Assembly (NCBI GenBank): GCA_947447825.1
Contig: CANFLL010000004.1
Span: 26,220 to 90,219 of the forward strand
DNA length: 64,000 nt
Source: Chitinophagaceae bacterium
GTDB lineage: Bacteria > Bacteroidota > Bacteroidia > Chitinophagales > Chitinophagaceae
Direction of reading: 5' to 3'
Each line of letters starts with the position of its first letter. The stretch's first letter is position 1. A model generated the notes under the pieces. The model searched no databases. It was not told where the DNA came from and saw only the letters and a list, made by a program, of their open reading frames with translations. Made by a program: the position numbers and the translations under genes. Shown here piece after piece: positions 34,958 to 44,016 of this stretch.

Positions 34958-35179
34958 ATGAGAAGATTGAGTGAGTTAGGGATTGGTCAAAGAGCAGTGA
35001 TACATTCATTTGAAAAGGATGATATTTTTATTAAACTAATGGAAATGGGTTGTGTTCCAGGTGAAGAAGTTAAGGTAATTCAGGTTGCACCATTAGGAGA
35101 TCCAATTTCAATTGCAGTTGCAGGATATAATCTTAGTTTGAGATTGAGTGAGGCGAGTAGTATTTTTTTAGAGGGTTAA
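34958..35179 (+). CDS. FeoA-domain protein without FeoB partner
   Basis: 73 residues forming an SH3-like FeoA domain: LSELGIGQRAVIHSFEKD, LMEMGCVPGEEVKVIQVAPLGDPISIAVAGYNLSLRLSEA. FeoA normally assists the ferrous iron transporter FeoB, whose gene usually follows. Here the next gene is nadD after 16 bases, so FeoB is absent from this operon and must be elsewhere or not its partner. Divergent from ybeY. Confidence 0.85.
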   Translation: MRRLSELGIGQRAVIHSFEKDDIFIKLMEMGCVPGEEVKVIQVAPLGDPISIAVAGYNLSLRLSEASSIFLEG

Positions 35180-35195
35180 GCTTAAATGTTGCTAA

Positions 35196-35768
35196 ATGAA
35201 AATTGGTTTATACTTCGGTTCCTTCAACCCTATACATATTGGACACCTAATAATTGCTAATCATGTTGCCAATTTTACAGATGTGGAACAAGTATGGTTT
35301 GTTATTAGTCCGCAGAATCCATTAAAACCATCGTCGGAGCTTTTAAATGAATACCATAGGCTTCACTTAGTTCAAAAAGCCATAGAAGATAATCCGAAAC
35401 TTAAAGCTTCAAATGTGGAGTTTAAACTATCTAAACCTTCTTATACAATAGATACACTTACTCATTTATCAGAAAAATATCCAAAACATCAGTTTAGTGT
35501 AATTATGGGAAGTGATAGTTTTACCAACCTTCCTAAATGGAAGAATTTCCAAGAAATACTAAATAACTACCCACTAATTATTTATAAACGACCGTTATTT
35601 GAAGTAGATAATTCAAAATTGAATACTTTGGTTACAATATTAGAAGCACCTTTATTGGAAATATCTGCCTCTGCTATTCGTAAGAGTATTAAGATTGGAA
35701 AAAGTATTCAATATCTTGTTCCAGAGGTTGTAAATAAAGAAATTAAGGATAACGGATATTATAAGTAA
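35196..35768 (+). CDS. nadD: Nicotinate-nucleotide adenylyltransferase
   Basis: 190 residues. The nucleotidyl-transferase motifs are GLYFGSFNPIHIGHLIIANH (with HxGH) and EISASAIRKSIKIGKSI (SxxxxR-type). FSVIMGSDSFTNLPKWKNF is the NaMN-binding region. The enzyme adenylates nicotinate mononucleotide to form deamido-NAD. It follows the FeoA-like gene by 16 bases and is followed 53 bases later by the large glycan synthase gene, probably one transcript. Confidence 0.96.
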   Translation: MKIGLYFGSFNPIHIGHLIIANHVANFTDVEQVWFVISPQNPLKPSSELLNEYHRLHLVQKAIEDNPKLKASNVEFKLSKPSYTIDTLTHLSEKYPKHQFSVIMGSDSFTNLPKWKNFQEILNNYPLIIYKRPLFEVDNSKLNTLVTILEAPLLEISASAIRKSIKIGKSIQYLVPEVVNKEIKDNGYYK

Positions 35769-35821
35769 GAGGTATATAAAATGCATTACTTACCGCATCT
35801 TTGCATCTTGTTTTATTGGCT

Positions 35822-38800
35822 ATGTCTGAATCTGCACAAATTTTTCAAACTACTAACCCTTCCCGTTGGCAAAGGCTAAAATGGGGTTCACGTATTGTAA
35901 TTTTTCTTTTAATATTTGCGATTGCTGTAATTACATTAACACTTAGAAGTGTATCAAAATCAAATGATAAAATTCCTCTTGATGTTAGAGCTATAAAAAA
36001 AGTCCTTTCTGGTAGTGTGCCTACAGTTGATAAAGAAAGCAGTATTAGTAAATATAACAAAGGATTTAAATATTATATACACAATCAATGGGTTGAGGGA
36101 AAAGGTGTAGGACAAAAAGATACAGTTTTAAACCTTTCTAATTCATCATTATTTAGTGATAGTTTAGGTATACGAGCTGCTTTCTATATGCCATGGGATC
36201 CTCAGTCATTATTTTCATTGAGAAGAAATGTAAAAAAAGTAAATCTTGTATTGCCAGAATGGTTTTTTATTGACCCTAAGGCAGATACTTTAATTGTACA
36301 TATTGATAAGGAAGCTTATGATATAGTTAAGGGGGCAGGTGTTAAGATGATGCCTATGTTGTCTAATTCATACAACGATAAACCAACTATTGATGCATTA
36401 GCTAGAATTATTGATAATCCAATAAAAAGAGAAAACCTAATAAATAGCCTCTTAAAACAGTTGAGTAGATTAAAGTTCATTGGTATTAATTTGGATTTTG
36501 AAGATATTCAAATAAAGAACAAAAAAGATATTTGGTCTTTTCAAAAAGATTTGTACTCAAGATTGCACGAAAATAATTTTTTAGTTACTCAAAATGTTTC
36601 TCCTTTTACAGAGTTTAATTATAATCATTTAGAAAAGGATAACGATTATGTTTTTTTGAAAGCCTACGATGAACATTCAAATTATACTAATAGTGGTTCA
36701 ATATCAAGCCAAAAGTGGATTGAAGAAAGAGTAGATGCATTAGCTAAGTATGTTTCTCCTTCTAAAATAGTTGTTGATTTAGCAGCTTATGGTTATGACT
36801 GGGGTAATGCAAAAGATACAGTAAGACCGCTTTCTTATCAGCAAGCATTGGTTACGGCAAGAGAGAGTGATGCAGTAGTAGATTTTGATAATGATACTTA
36901 TTGTACTCACTATCAATATTATGATGAAAAAGATGTTCTTCATAATGTAAATTTTGTAGATGCCGCTACAAATTTTAATGCTATCAGATTTTCAACTGAA
37001 TATGGATTAGCAGGAACAGCTCTTTGGAGACTTGGTTCGGAGGATAGTAGAATTTGGGAATTCTATCACTTGCCAATGACCAGATCGGCTTTGAAAAAGT
37101 TTGATTTTGCAGGATTTAATAAAGTAGAGGGAAGTAGAACTGTTGATTATACAGGAGCTGGGGAAATTTTAGATGTGTTAGCGTCACCTACGAATGGAAG
37201 AATTACTACAGAAATTGACACATTTAGCATGTTGATTAGTGAGGAAAAATATGTTTCTCTACCCTCATCGTATGTTGTTCGTAAGTTTGGGAAGACTTCT
37301 AAGCCAAAACTTGTTCTTACTTATGATGATGGTCCTGATCCAAAATATACCAAAGAAATATTAGATACTCTTGCTTATTATCATGTTCCTGCCACATTCT
37401 TTGTTGTAGGATTAGAAGCTGAAAATAACATACCCCTCATAAAAAGAATACTCAGAGAAGGTCATGAAATAGGAAATCACACATTTACTCATCCAGATAT
37501 GAGTAAGGTTAGTAGAGATAGGGCACTATTAGAAATGGATGCTACTAAGTTATTAATAGAATGTATTACTGGTAGAAGTATGTTAATGTTTAGGGCTCCA
37601 TTTAATGCAGACAGTGAGCCAGAAAAGAATGAAGAACTTGTACCTGTTGCTTTGAGTAGAACGAGAAATTATATCACAGTTGGGGAAAGTCTTGACCCTG
37701 AGGATTGGCAAAAAGGAGAAATAGAAAATTTTAATGCTGATACAATTGTAAGTAGGGTTATTAAAGAATATGAAAGAAATCTTAATAATGGGGATAGTAG
37801 TAATATCATATTACTTCATGATGGTGGTGGAGATAGAAGCCAAACAGTATTAGCAACAGGAAAACTAATTAGATACTATAAAGCAAAAGGATATACATTC
37901 ACTACTGTTGCTGATTTATTAGGAAAAACAAGAGACGATTTAATGCCTTATGCCAATAGTAAAGATTATTACAAATTAAAAATCAATTATTTCTGGGCTC
38001 TATTAGTTTACTACTCCACCCATATTTTCTTTGCTATTTTTCTAATCTTCATGATTGTTAGTACTATTAGATTGCTTACTTTAGGCACTCTTTCATTCTT
38101 ACAAAGAAGAAGAGAAAAAGATATTTTAAATAATCAGGTTATAACAAATTATCCGCTTGTTTCTATTATTGTTCCTGCTTATAATGAAGAAGTAAATGTT
38201 GTTAGTTCTTTATATAACTTATTAAAATGTGATTATCCAAATTTCAATATTGTTTTTGTTGATGATGGAAGTAAGGATAAAACTTGGGAAATTGTTACTA
38301 AAGAATTTTCTGCAAATAATAATATTAAGCTATGTTGTAAGATAAATGGAGGAAAGGCTTCTGCTTTAAATTTTGGGTTGAATGAAACCAATGCCGATTA
38401 TGTAGTGTGTATAGATGCTGATACAAAGTTGACTTCTAATGCAGTTAGATTACTAATGAACCACTTTTTGATGCAACCAAAAGGTGGTCGCCAAAAGATT
38501 GGAGCTGTTGCTGGTGTTGTAAAAGTTGGTAATGAAGTTAATATTTTAACTAAGTGGCAAAACATAGAATATATAACAAGTCAGAATTTCGATAGAAAGG
38601 GATTTGCTTATGCCAATGCAATAACAGTAGTTCCTGGTGCAATAGGGGCCTTTAAAAAGATGGCAATTAAGGCTGCAGGAGGCTTTACAACAGATACTTT
38701 AGCAGAAGATTGCGACTTAACAATTAGAATACTTAGATGCGGCTATATTGTTACTAATGAGCCAAATGCAATTGCCTACACAGAAGCTCCCGAAACACTA

Positions 38801-39247
38801 AAGATGTTCATGAAACAACGTTTCCGTTGGAGTTTTGGTGTGATGCAAACATTTTGGAAGCATAGAGATTTATTGTTTACCTCTAGAATAAAATCTTTAG
38901 GATGGATAGCTTTACCAGATATATTAGTTTTTAAATACATTATCCCAATCTTCTCTCCTATTGCTGATATATTAATGATCTTTGGCCTATTTACCGATAA
39001 TTCTGGTAAAATATTATTATATTATGTTCTTTTTACAATTATTGATACGATTATTGCAGCTATTTCTTTCTTATTCGAAAAGGAAAATCCACTTAAACTT
39101 TTTTGGTTAATTCCTCAGCGGATTATATATCGTTGGATTATGCTTGTGGTACTATTTCGTTCTTTAAAAAGAGCATTAAAAGGAGAATTGCAAAATTGGG
39201 GAGTATTGAAGCGTACAGGTAATGTGAAAAATGTAAATATTGATTAA
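35822..39247 (+). CDS. Three-domain GH18-polysaccharide deacetylase-GT2 fusion
   Basis: 1141 residues from the ATG at 35822; an upstream in-frame TTG at 35801 is unlikely. After an N-terminal membrane anchor (RIVIFLLIFAIAVITLTL, about 24-41) comes a GH18-like domain with FIGINLDFEDI (about 219-229, catalytic Glu present, first Asp of DxxDxDxE missing). A NodB domain at about 497-690 has LTYDDGPDP, GHEIGNHTFTHPDMS and LLHDGGGDRSQT. After a membrane segment (about 725-745) a GT2 domain starts SIIVPAYNEE, with DDGSKD, DADT, EDCDLT and QRFRWSFG, then three to four C-terminal membrane segments. It probably makes and trims a beta-linked N-acetylhexosamine polymer. Confidence 0.93.
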   Translation: MSESAQIFQTTNPSRWQRLKWGSRIVIFLLIFAIAVITLTLRSVSKSNDKIPLDVRAIKKVLSGSVPTVDKESSISKYNKGFKYYIHNQWVEGKGVGQKDTVLNLSNSSLFSDSLGIRAAFYMPWDPQSLFSLRRNVKKVNLVLPEWFFIDPKADTLIVHIDKEAYDIVKGAGVKMMPMLSNSYNDKPTIDALARIIDNPIKRENLINSLLKQLSRLKFIGINLDFEDIQIKNKKDIWSFQKDLYSRLHENNFLVTQNVSPFTEFNYNHLEKDNDYVFLKAYDEHSNYTNSGSISSQKWIEERVDALAKYVSPSKIVVDLAAYGYDWGNAKDTVRPLSYQQALVTARESDAVVDFDNDTYCTHYQYYDEKDVLHNVNFVDAATNFNAIRFSTEYGLAGTALWRLGSEDSRIWEFYHLPMTRSALKKFDFAGFNKVEGSRTVDYTGAGEILDVLASPTNGRITTEIDTFSMLISEEKYVSLPSSYVVRKFGKTSKPKLVLTYDDGPDPKYTKEILDTLAYYHVPATFFVVGLEAENNIPLIKRILREGHEIGNHTFTHPDMSKVSRDRALLEMDATKLLIECITGRSMLMFRAPFNADSEPEKNEELVPVALSRTRNYITVGESLDPEDWQKGEIENFNADTIVSRVIKEYERNLNNGDSSNIILLHDGGGDRSQTVLATGKLIRYYKAKGYTFTTVADLLGKTRDDLMPYANSKDYYKLKINYFWALLVYYSTHIFFAIFLIFMIVSTIRLLTLGTLSFLQRRREKDILNNQVITNYPLVSIIVPAYNEEVNVVSSLYNLLKCDYPNFNIVFVDDGSKDKTWEIVTKEFSANNNIKLCCKINGGKASALNFGLNETNADYVVCIDADTKLTSNAVRLLMNHFLMQPKGGRQKIGAVAGVVKVGNEVNILTKWQNIEYITSQNFDRKGFAYANAITVVPGAIGAFKKMAIKAAGGFTTDTLAEDCDLTIRILRCGYIVTNEPNAIAYTEAPETLKMFMKQRFRWSFGVMQTFWKHRDLLFTSRIKSLGWIALPDILVFKYIIPIFSPIADILMIFGLFTDNSGKILLYYVLFTIIDTIIAAISFLFEKENPLKLFWLIPQRIIYRWIMLVVLFRSLKRALKGELQNWGVLKRTGNVKNVNID

Positions 39248-39360
39248 TATTTTATCGATAACCTACTTTAATTTATTCAAGAGTAAATATTACTGTTTTC
39301 CTCAAACTTTATTTCTTTTCTTTGCGAAAAGATAGATTTTTTTAAATAAAAATAATAATA

Positions 39361-40323
39361 ATGAAAGTAACTGACATTCAGGTTCAAAATGAAAAAGAAA
39401 CACGTGGTGGCTTCGGGGAAGGAATCTACGAAATTGGCAAAGAAAACGAAAACGTTATTGTTTTAACTGCAGACCTTGCTGGTTCTTTTAAACTAGGACC
39501 ATTTATAAAAGAAATTCCTGAACGTTTTGTTCAGTGTGGAATTGCAGAAGCTAATATGATTGGTGTTGCAGCAGGGTTAACTATTGGTGGTAAAATACCT
39601 TACACCACTACGTTTGCAAATTTTAGTACTGGTCGTGTTTATGATCAGATTCGTCAAAGCGTTGTATATAGTGGAAAGAATGTAAAAATATGTGCTTCTC
39701 ATGCTGGTTTAACTCTTGGTGAAGATGGTGCAACACACCAAATTTTGGAAGATATTGGATTGATGAAAATGCTTCCTGGAATGACAGTTATTGTTCCTTG
39801 CGATTTTAATCAAACCAAAATTGCAACAAAAGCAATTGCTAGTTATGATGGTCCTGTTTATCTTCGTTTTGGTCGTCCAAAGTGGCCAAACTTTACCAAA
39901 GAGGATGGTAGTGACTTTGTAATTGGTAAAGCACAACAATTAAGCGAGGGAACTGATGTAACCATTTTTGCATGTGGTCATTTGGTATGGAAAGCCATTG
40001 AAGCTGGTAAAGCATTAGAAGCAAAAGGAATTAGTGTTGAGCTAATAAATATTCATACCATTAAGCCATTAGATACTGAGGCTATTATTAAATCTATTAG
40101 TAAAACTAAATGTGCTGTTACTTGCGAAGAACACAATATAATTGGTGGTTTAGGAGATAGCATTGCTCAAGTTGCTGCTAAAAACTTTCCAATCCCTATT
40201 GAATATGTAGGAACAAAAGACACATTTGGAGAAAGTGGAACACCAAAAGAACTTTTAGCAAAATATGGTTTAGATACACCAGACATCATTGCTGCAGTAG
40301 AAAAAGTATTAAGTAGAAAATAA
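39361..40323 (+). CDS. Transketolase, C-terminal half (split type)
   Basis: 320 residues covering only the pyrimidine-binding and C-terminal domains: ENVIVLTADLAGSFKLGPFIKEIPERFVQCGIAEANMIGVAAGLTIGGKIPY, GLTLGEDGATHQILEDIGLMKMLPGMTVIVPCD and CEEHNIIGGLGDSIA. Split transketolases normally have the TPP-binding N-terminal half encoded next door; here it is absent. The protein would interconvert pentose-phosphate sugars only together with that half. Monocistronic, with a terminator 24 bases downstream. Confidence 0.9.
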   Translation: MKVTDIQVQNEKETRGGFGEGIYEIGKENENVIVLTADLAGSFKLGPFIKEIPERFVQCGIAEANMIGVAAGLTIGGKIPYTTTFANFSTGRVYDQIRQSVVYSGKNVKICASHAGLTLGEDGATHQILEDIGLMKMLPGMTVIVPCDFNQTKIATKAIASYDGPVYLRFGRPKWPNFTKEDGSDFVIGKAQQLSEGTDVTIFACGHLVWKAIEAGKALEAKGISVELINIHTIKPLDTEAIIKSISKTKCAVTCEEHNIIGGLGDSIAQVAAKNFPIPIEYVGTKDTFGESGTPKELLAKYGLDTPDIIAAVEKVLSRK

Positions 40324-40346
40324 TATTGTAAATCATACTTTTAAAT

Positions 40347-40385
40347 AATAGTCGTCTCATTAACTTGAGATGACTATTTTATTTT
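40347..40385 (+). terminator. Intrinsic terminator after transketolase subunit
   Basis: AATAGTCGTCTCA and TGAGATGACTATT form a stem with a short loop, followed by T-rich sequence (TTTATTTTTT). Confidence 0.87.
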
Positions 40386-40535
40386 TTAAATGGTTGAATT
40401 TTCTTAGTCTTACAACTGAACCCAATTTTCAGTTGTGAATAATGATTTTTTCTTTTATAGTTATAATTTACAATCTAAAAAACATTACTCTGCAACTCTC
40501 ATTTAAATCCTTTTGTTCAATTTAAAAAAGAAAAA

Positions 40536-41057
40536 ATGGCACTAAAGAAAATCTATTTTTCACAATTATCTGTATTTAGAAAATCTATTATTATACTAAA
40601 TCAACGTTATGCTTTTATACTCATTGCTACTCTTGTCTTCTTTTCAAGTTGTGCCACTATTTGTGGTGGTAGTAATTATTATGCACATATAAACATTGAA
40701 GGCCATCCAAAGGCTCACATTACCTGTAATGGACTAGAAAGAGGAATGGGACAAGCTGTTTTCAAAGTCAAAAGATCCAATGCTGATAAGTTGTTAATTG
40801 TAGTTAAAGAAGATGGATGTGAGCAGCAAACATTTGATTAAGTTGGAAAAACATTTAGAGGATGGGCATTAGTAGGTATAATTGTAACTTTTACTGGTAC
40901 AACCGGTGGTATTCCATTACCATGGGGTACAGCAGTTTATTTAATTACTGGCGCACTTTGCAAACCGAATGTATTTGAGAAGGGAGTAACTAAAGAAGAT
41001 TATAAAAACTTTAATTACTTGATTAATTATTCAGGCTGTAAAACGAAAACCAATTAA
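40536..41057 (+). pseudogene. Lipoprotein gene interrupted by a nonsense codon
   Basis: The first part (101 codons) has an N-terminal hydrophobic stretch, FILIATLVFFSSC, that fits a lipoprotein signal with Cys in FFSSCATICGG, and ends ...QQTFD. A TAA at 40839-40841 stops it. Translation in the same frame continues for 71 more sense codons without another stop: VGKTFRGWALVGIIVTFTGTT, then IPLPWGTAVYLITGALCKPNVFEKG, ending at the TAA at 41055-41057. The second part has a hydrophobic segment and no start of its own. A single-base change would restore a 173-residue protein. Family unknown. Confidence 0.8.
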
Positions 41058-41059
41058 TT

Positions 41060-43381
41060 TTATTTTCTAATTATTACTTTTTTAGTTCTAACAGTATTGT
41101 TTGCTGTAATACTAACTGTATAAACTCCAGAAGTAAGTTTATTTACAGGTAGACTATATACATTATTACTCAATAAATTTATTTTAGTATCAATAAACAG
41201 TCTTCCAGATGCATCAAATACAGTAATATTAGCTTTTTTTATTGATTTATCAAAACAAAGAGTAATATAACTATTTGCAGGATTAGGAGAAGTAGTAAAT
41301 AAATCTGAGGAGTTTGTAGAAAACTCAACAGATTCTACTACAGACGAATAGGAAAAACTACCACTAATGTCAATCATTTTAAGTCTAAAATAACTAGTAG
41401 CTGTATTTGCGGAAATATTGTATGAATAATAACTAGAGACAGATAAATTTTTTGAATAGACAGTTCCTATAGTTTTCCAATTATTTCCATCTATACTTGT
41501 TTCTATTTCGAAGGATTTTATATTTACTTCGTTGGCTGTTTCCCATTGCAATTGAATTTTATCTTGTTTTTGTGAAACATAGAAGTTAATTAGTTTTAAA
41601 GGAAGCAATGAGGTATCACCAGGTTGAGAAATAATTAGTGAATAAGCTTGTGAACCATTTTGTAAAGTTTTTTTATGACTGACACTAATTGAAAATACAT
41701 CTCCTGCTTTTGCATCATTAATTACAACTTGCTCAACATTATCCAAATAATTATCACCAGTTGTTGCGTCTGCAGAGGGTACATTTGGGTTCAATACCCA
41801 AGGATAATAAGTTGTTCCATTTTTAGTAATGCGCAAATCCAAATCATTGACCAATTCAGCAACAGGCTTGTGTGTAGCATCAACCGTGGTTACTTGTCCT
41901 GCTGGATCTGTCCATGAAATGGTGGCTTTTACTGTTCCAGTTGCTGTAGAAGTTATAGCTTGTGTATTTGTTTCACCATTATTTAAAATGCTTTCAAAAA
42001 CTAAGTGCTTTGAAGTTGCTGAATTATTGGTTGCATTCGAAACCTTGATTACTTCTGCTGCCCCCTGTGTATTCATAAGTCCCCAACCAAACTTATAATC
42101 AGGTCCTGCAGCATTCCCAGCTTCATTCGCCGTATGAATTGCCAATCCTTTTAGAGTAGCAGCTCGCATAAAATTTTCATTGTGCAATTTAGAATAATAT
42201 TCTTGTAGTAATAACAAAGAACCAGTAACGGAGGGTGTAGCCATTGATGTTCCATTATCATATTCATAAGCACTATCGTTTGTGGCAAAAGTAGATAAGA
42301 CATCTACCCCATCAGCCACTAAATCTGGCTTGATACGACCATCATTAGTTGGACCCCAGCTACTATAAGTAGTCATAATAACATCGCTAGGTTGAGAATA
42401 GCCATTTATAACAGGATATACAGCACCAACAGTAACCATATTTTTAGCATTATTGCAAGTAGGAATTGTTTGGTAACTGTTATTACTGGACATATTGTTT
42501 GTTCGGGGAAGATATAATTGATTACCTGCACTATCAACATAATAATACCCACCAACTCTTGGTCCATTTTGATCACGGAAATTACCCGCAGCTCTTACCT
42601 GTAAGTAATAAGGTGCATTGAATGCCACATTATCAAACGAAGAAGCATCTTTATTGTAGTATCCGAAGTTATAATCAACTGTATCACCATAATTACCAAA
42701 AAAATGCCAACCATCACTTCCATTAACCCATCCGCATAGCACTCCGTAGGAATGGTTGGATACTAATAAATTTGATGCGTTAGTTGTAACTTCTGAAACG
42801 TCGTTTGAGGTATTAAGTGTAAAATCGTAAGTAATGATGCCAGGCAATCCGTAACACATTCCTTTAACCAAAGGATTAATGCCACTTGCCATCATTGTTC
42901 CTGTAACATGAGTGGCATGATTTGCACCGCCACCACTAGTATTATATGAATTGTCCATTGTTGTAATACGACCTTTCAACTCTTTATGCGTTTCCTTTAC
43001 TCGTCCTCCATCCCAAATTCCTACTTTGTTTTTTAAATAAGAACTTGATCCACTAAGATTAAAGCCAGTGCTACCACTTGGCCATAAAGGCGATGTATTG
43101 ATTGTTGCAGCAGCATCGGTATTATTAAATGTACTGTAGTAAATTGGGTTATTATATTTGTTTACACCAACAAGAACAGATGTTGATTTATTTGCACATT
43201 CAAACTGTAAAGGCCAATGATACTCTTTAGCAAGCACATAGGCTTTTTGTTTATTATTCCTACCCTCAGTTTTAAAAATTAAAGATTGTTTTTCTAAAAA
43301 TGATTTGTTAGTAACTACCTGTGATTTTATAGTTGTGGATAGAACAAAGAATGTTATTAATAAAAATAAACTATAACGCAT
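41060..43381 (-). CDS. Secreted subtilisin-like (S8) protease with T9SS tail
   Basis: 773 residues from the ATG at 43381 (MRYSLFLLITFFVLSTTIKSQ, signal peptide; 43387 is an equal choice). The S8 triad is present: VGIWDGGRV (Asp about 124), GANHATHVTGTMMA (His about 155), and NGTSMATPSVTG (Ser about 377). A long insertion separates His from Ser. A jelly-roll-like domain and a fibronectin-like region precede the final 80 residues (SPNPANSYITLCFDK to SGVYTVSITANNTVRTKKVIIRK), a type A T9SS sorting domain. Its stop is 2 bases from the convergent broken gene. Confidence 0.92.
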   Translation of the reverse strand: MRYSLFLLITFFVLSTTIKSQVVTNKSFLEKQSLIFKTEGRNNKQKAYVLAKEYHWPLQFECANKSTSVLVGVNKYNNPIYYSTFNNTDAAATINTSPLWPSGSTGFNLSGSSSYLKNKVGIWDGGRVKETHKELKGRITTMDNSYNTSGGGANHATHVTGTMMASGINPLVKGMCYGLPGIITYDFTLNTSNDVSEVTTNASNLLVSNHSYGVLCGWVNGSDGWHFFGNYGDTVDYNFGYYNKDASSFDNVAFNAPYYLQVRAAGNFRDQNGPRVGGYYYVDSAGNQLYLPRTNNMSSNNSYQTIPTCNNAKNMVTVGAVYPVINGYSQPSDVIMTTYSSWGPTNDGRIKPDLVADGVDVLSTFATNDSAYEYDNGTSMATPSVTGSLLLLQEYYSKLHNENFMRAATLKGLAIHTANEAGNAAGPDYKFGWGLMNTQGAAEVIKVSNATNNSATSKHLVFESILNNGETNTQAITSTATGTVKATISWTDPAGQVTTVDATHKPVAELVNDLDLRITKNGTTYYPWVLNPNVPSADATTGDNYLDNVEQVVINDAKAGDVFSISVSHKKTLQNGSQAYSLIISQPGDTSLLPLKLINFYVSQKQDKIQLQWETANEVNIKSFEIETSIDGNNWKTIGTVYSKNLSVSSYYSYNISANTATSYFRLKMIDISGSFSYSSVVESVEFSTNSSDLFTTSPNPANSYITLCFDKSIKKANITVFDASGRLFIDTKINLLSNNVYSLPVNKLTSGVYTVSITANNTVRTKKVIIRK

Positions 43382-43481
43382 AATCATTAAATATTTTTGA
43401 AAAGATAAATGTAACAATAGAACAAGTTAAGTATTAATAAAATTTATTTTAGCAATAGGGTGAATAAATGTTTTTTCTTTC

Positions 43482-43503
43482 GTGACACATTATAATGTGT
43501 CAC
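43482..43503. promoter_or_regulatory. Perfect 22-bp palindrome upstream of the S8 protease gene
   Basis: The half-site is GTGACACATTA, with no spacer, about 100 bases upstream of the protease start codon. No T tract follows, so an operator for a dimeric regulator is more likely than a terminator. The regulator is unknown. Confidence 0.65.
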
Positions 43504-44016
43504 TACAACATCACTTAACAACTATGTAGTGAAAATATTTTATGCACCCTTAGGTTAGTTAAATTGTGGGGAAGTGAAAATGCACCAATGAATATGATAC
43601 ATAGTTGTACGTATAGTGAATGCAAGTACAATAAAGTAAGCAGTTTCTCGTTTTATAATAAATGGTTAAAAATAAAACGTAAATTAAAAAAGTATGAGAC
43701 TTCAAAAGATATGTTGATTCATTTCAGCAGCTTTCAGGAAAAGAACGTAGGCATTATTCCGCAGAAGAAGCTTTAAAATTGGGTCATGCGCAGTGCAATG
43801 AACCAGAATGTAATTACAAGTTATGAAACTATCGAAATGCTTGTGAGAAAGACGTCCTCCCAAATTTAGTGTAGGTAACTGAAAAATTAAGACTCAATAA
43901 GTACAAGACATAGAGAAAGATTAATAAAAATGAAATTGACTATTCTCGCATTTCCTTTCACGAAAAAATCCTTAAATTATTTTATGAATTCGTTGCAAAT
44001 TGCTTACTTTATTTAT
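43504..44016. other. Intergenic gap, possible gene remnant
   Basis: There is no convincing gene. An open frame of 70 codons at 43564-43776 (MWGSENAPMNMIHSCTYSECKYNK...) has no family match, and another frame continues KERRHYSAEEALKLGHAQCNEPEC up to about 43826. The two together could be a frameshifted small gene, but this is weak. Confidence 0.35.

Noticed and set aside
43564..43776. 70-residue ORF
   Set aside because: No family, unclear start, and the best coding-like stretch continues in another frame; kept only as a possible remnant.
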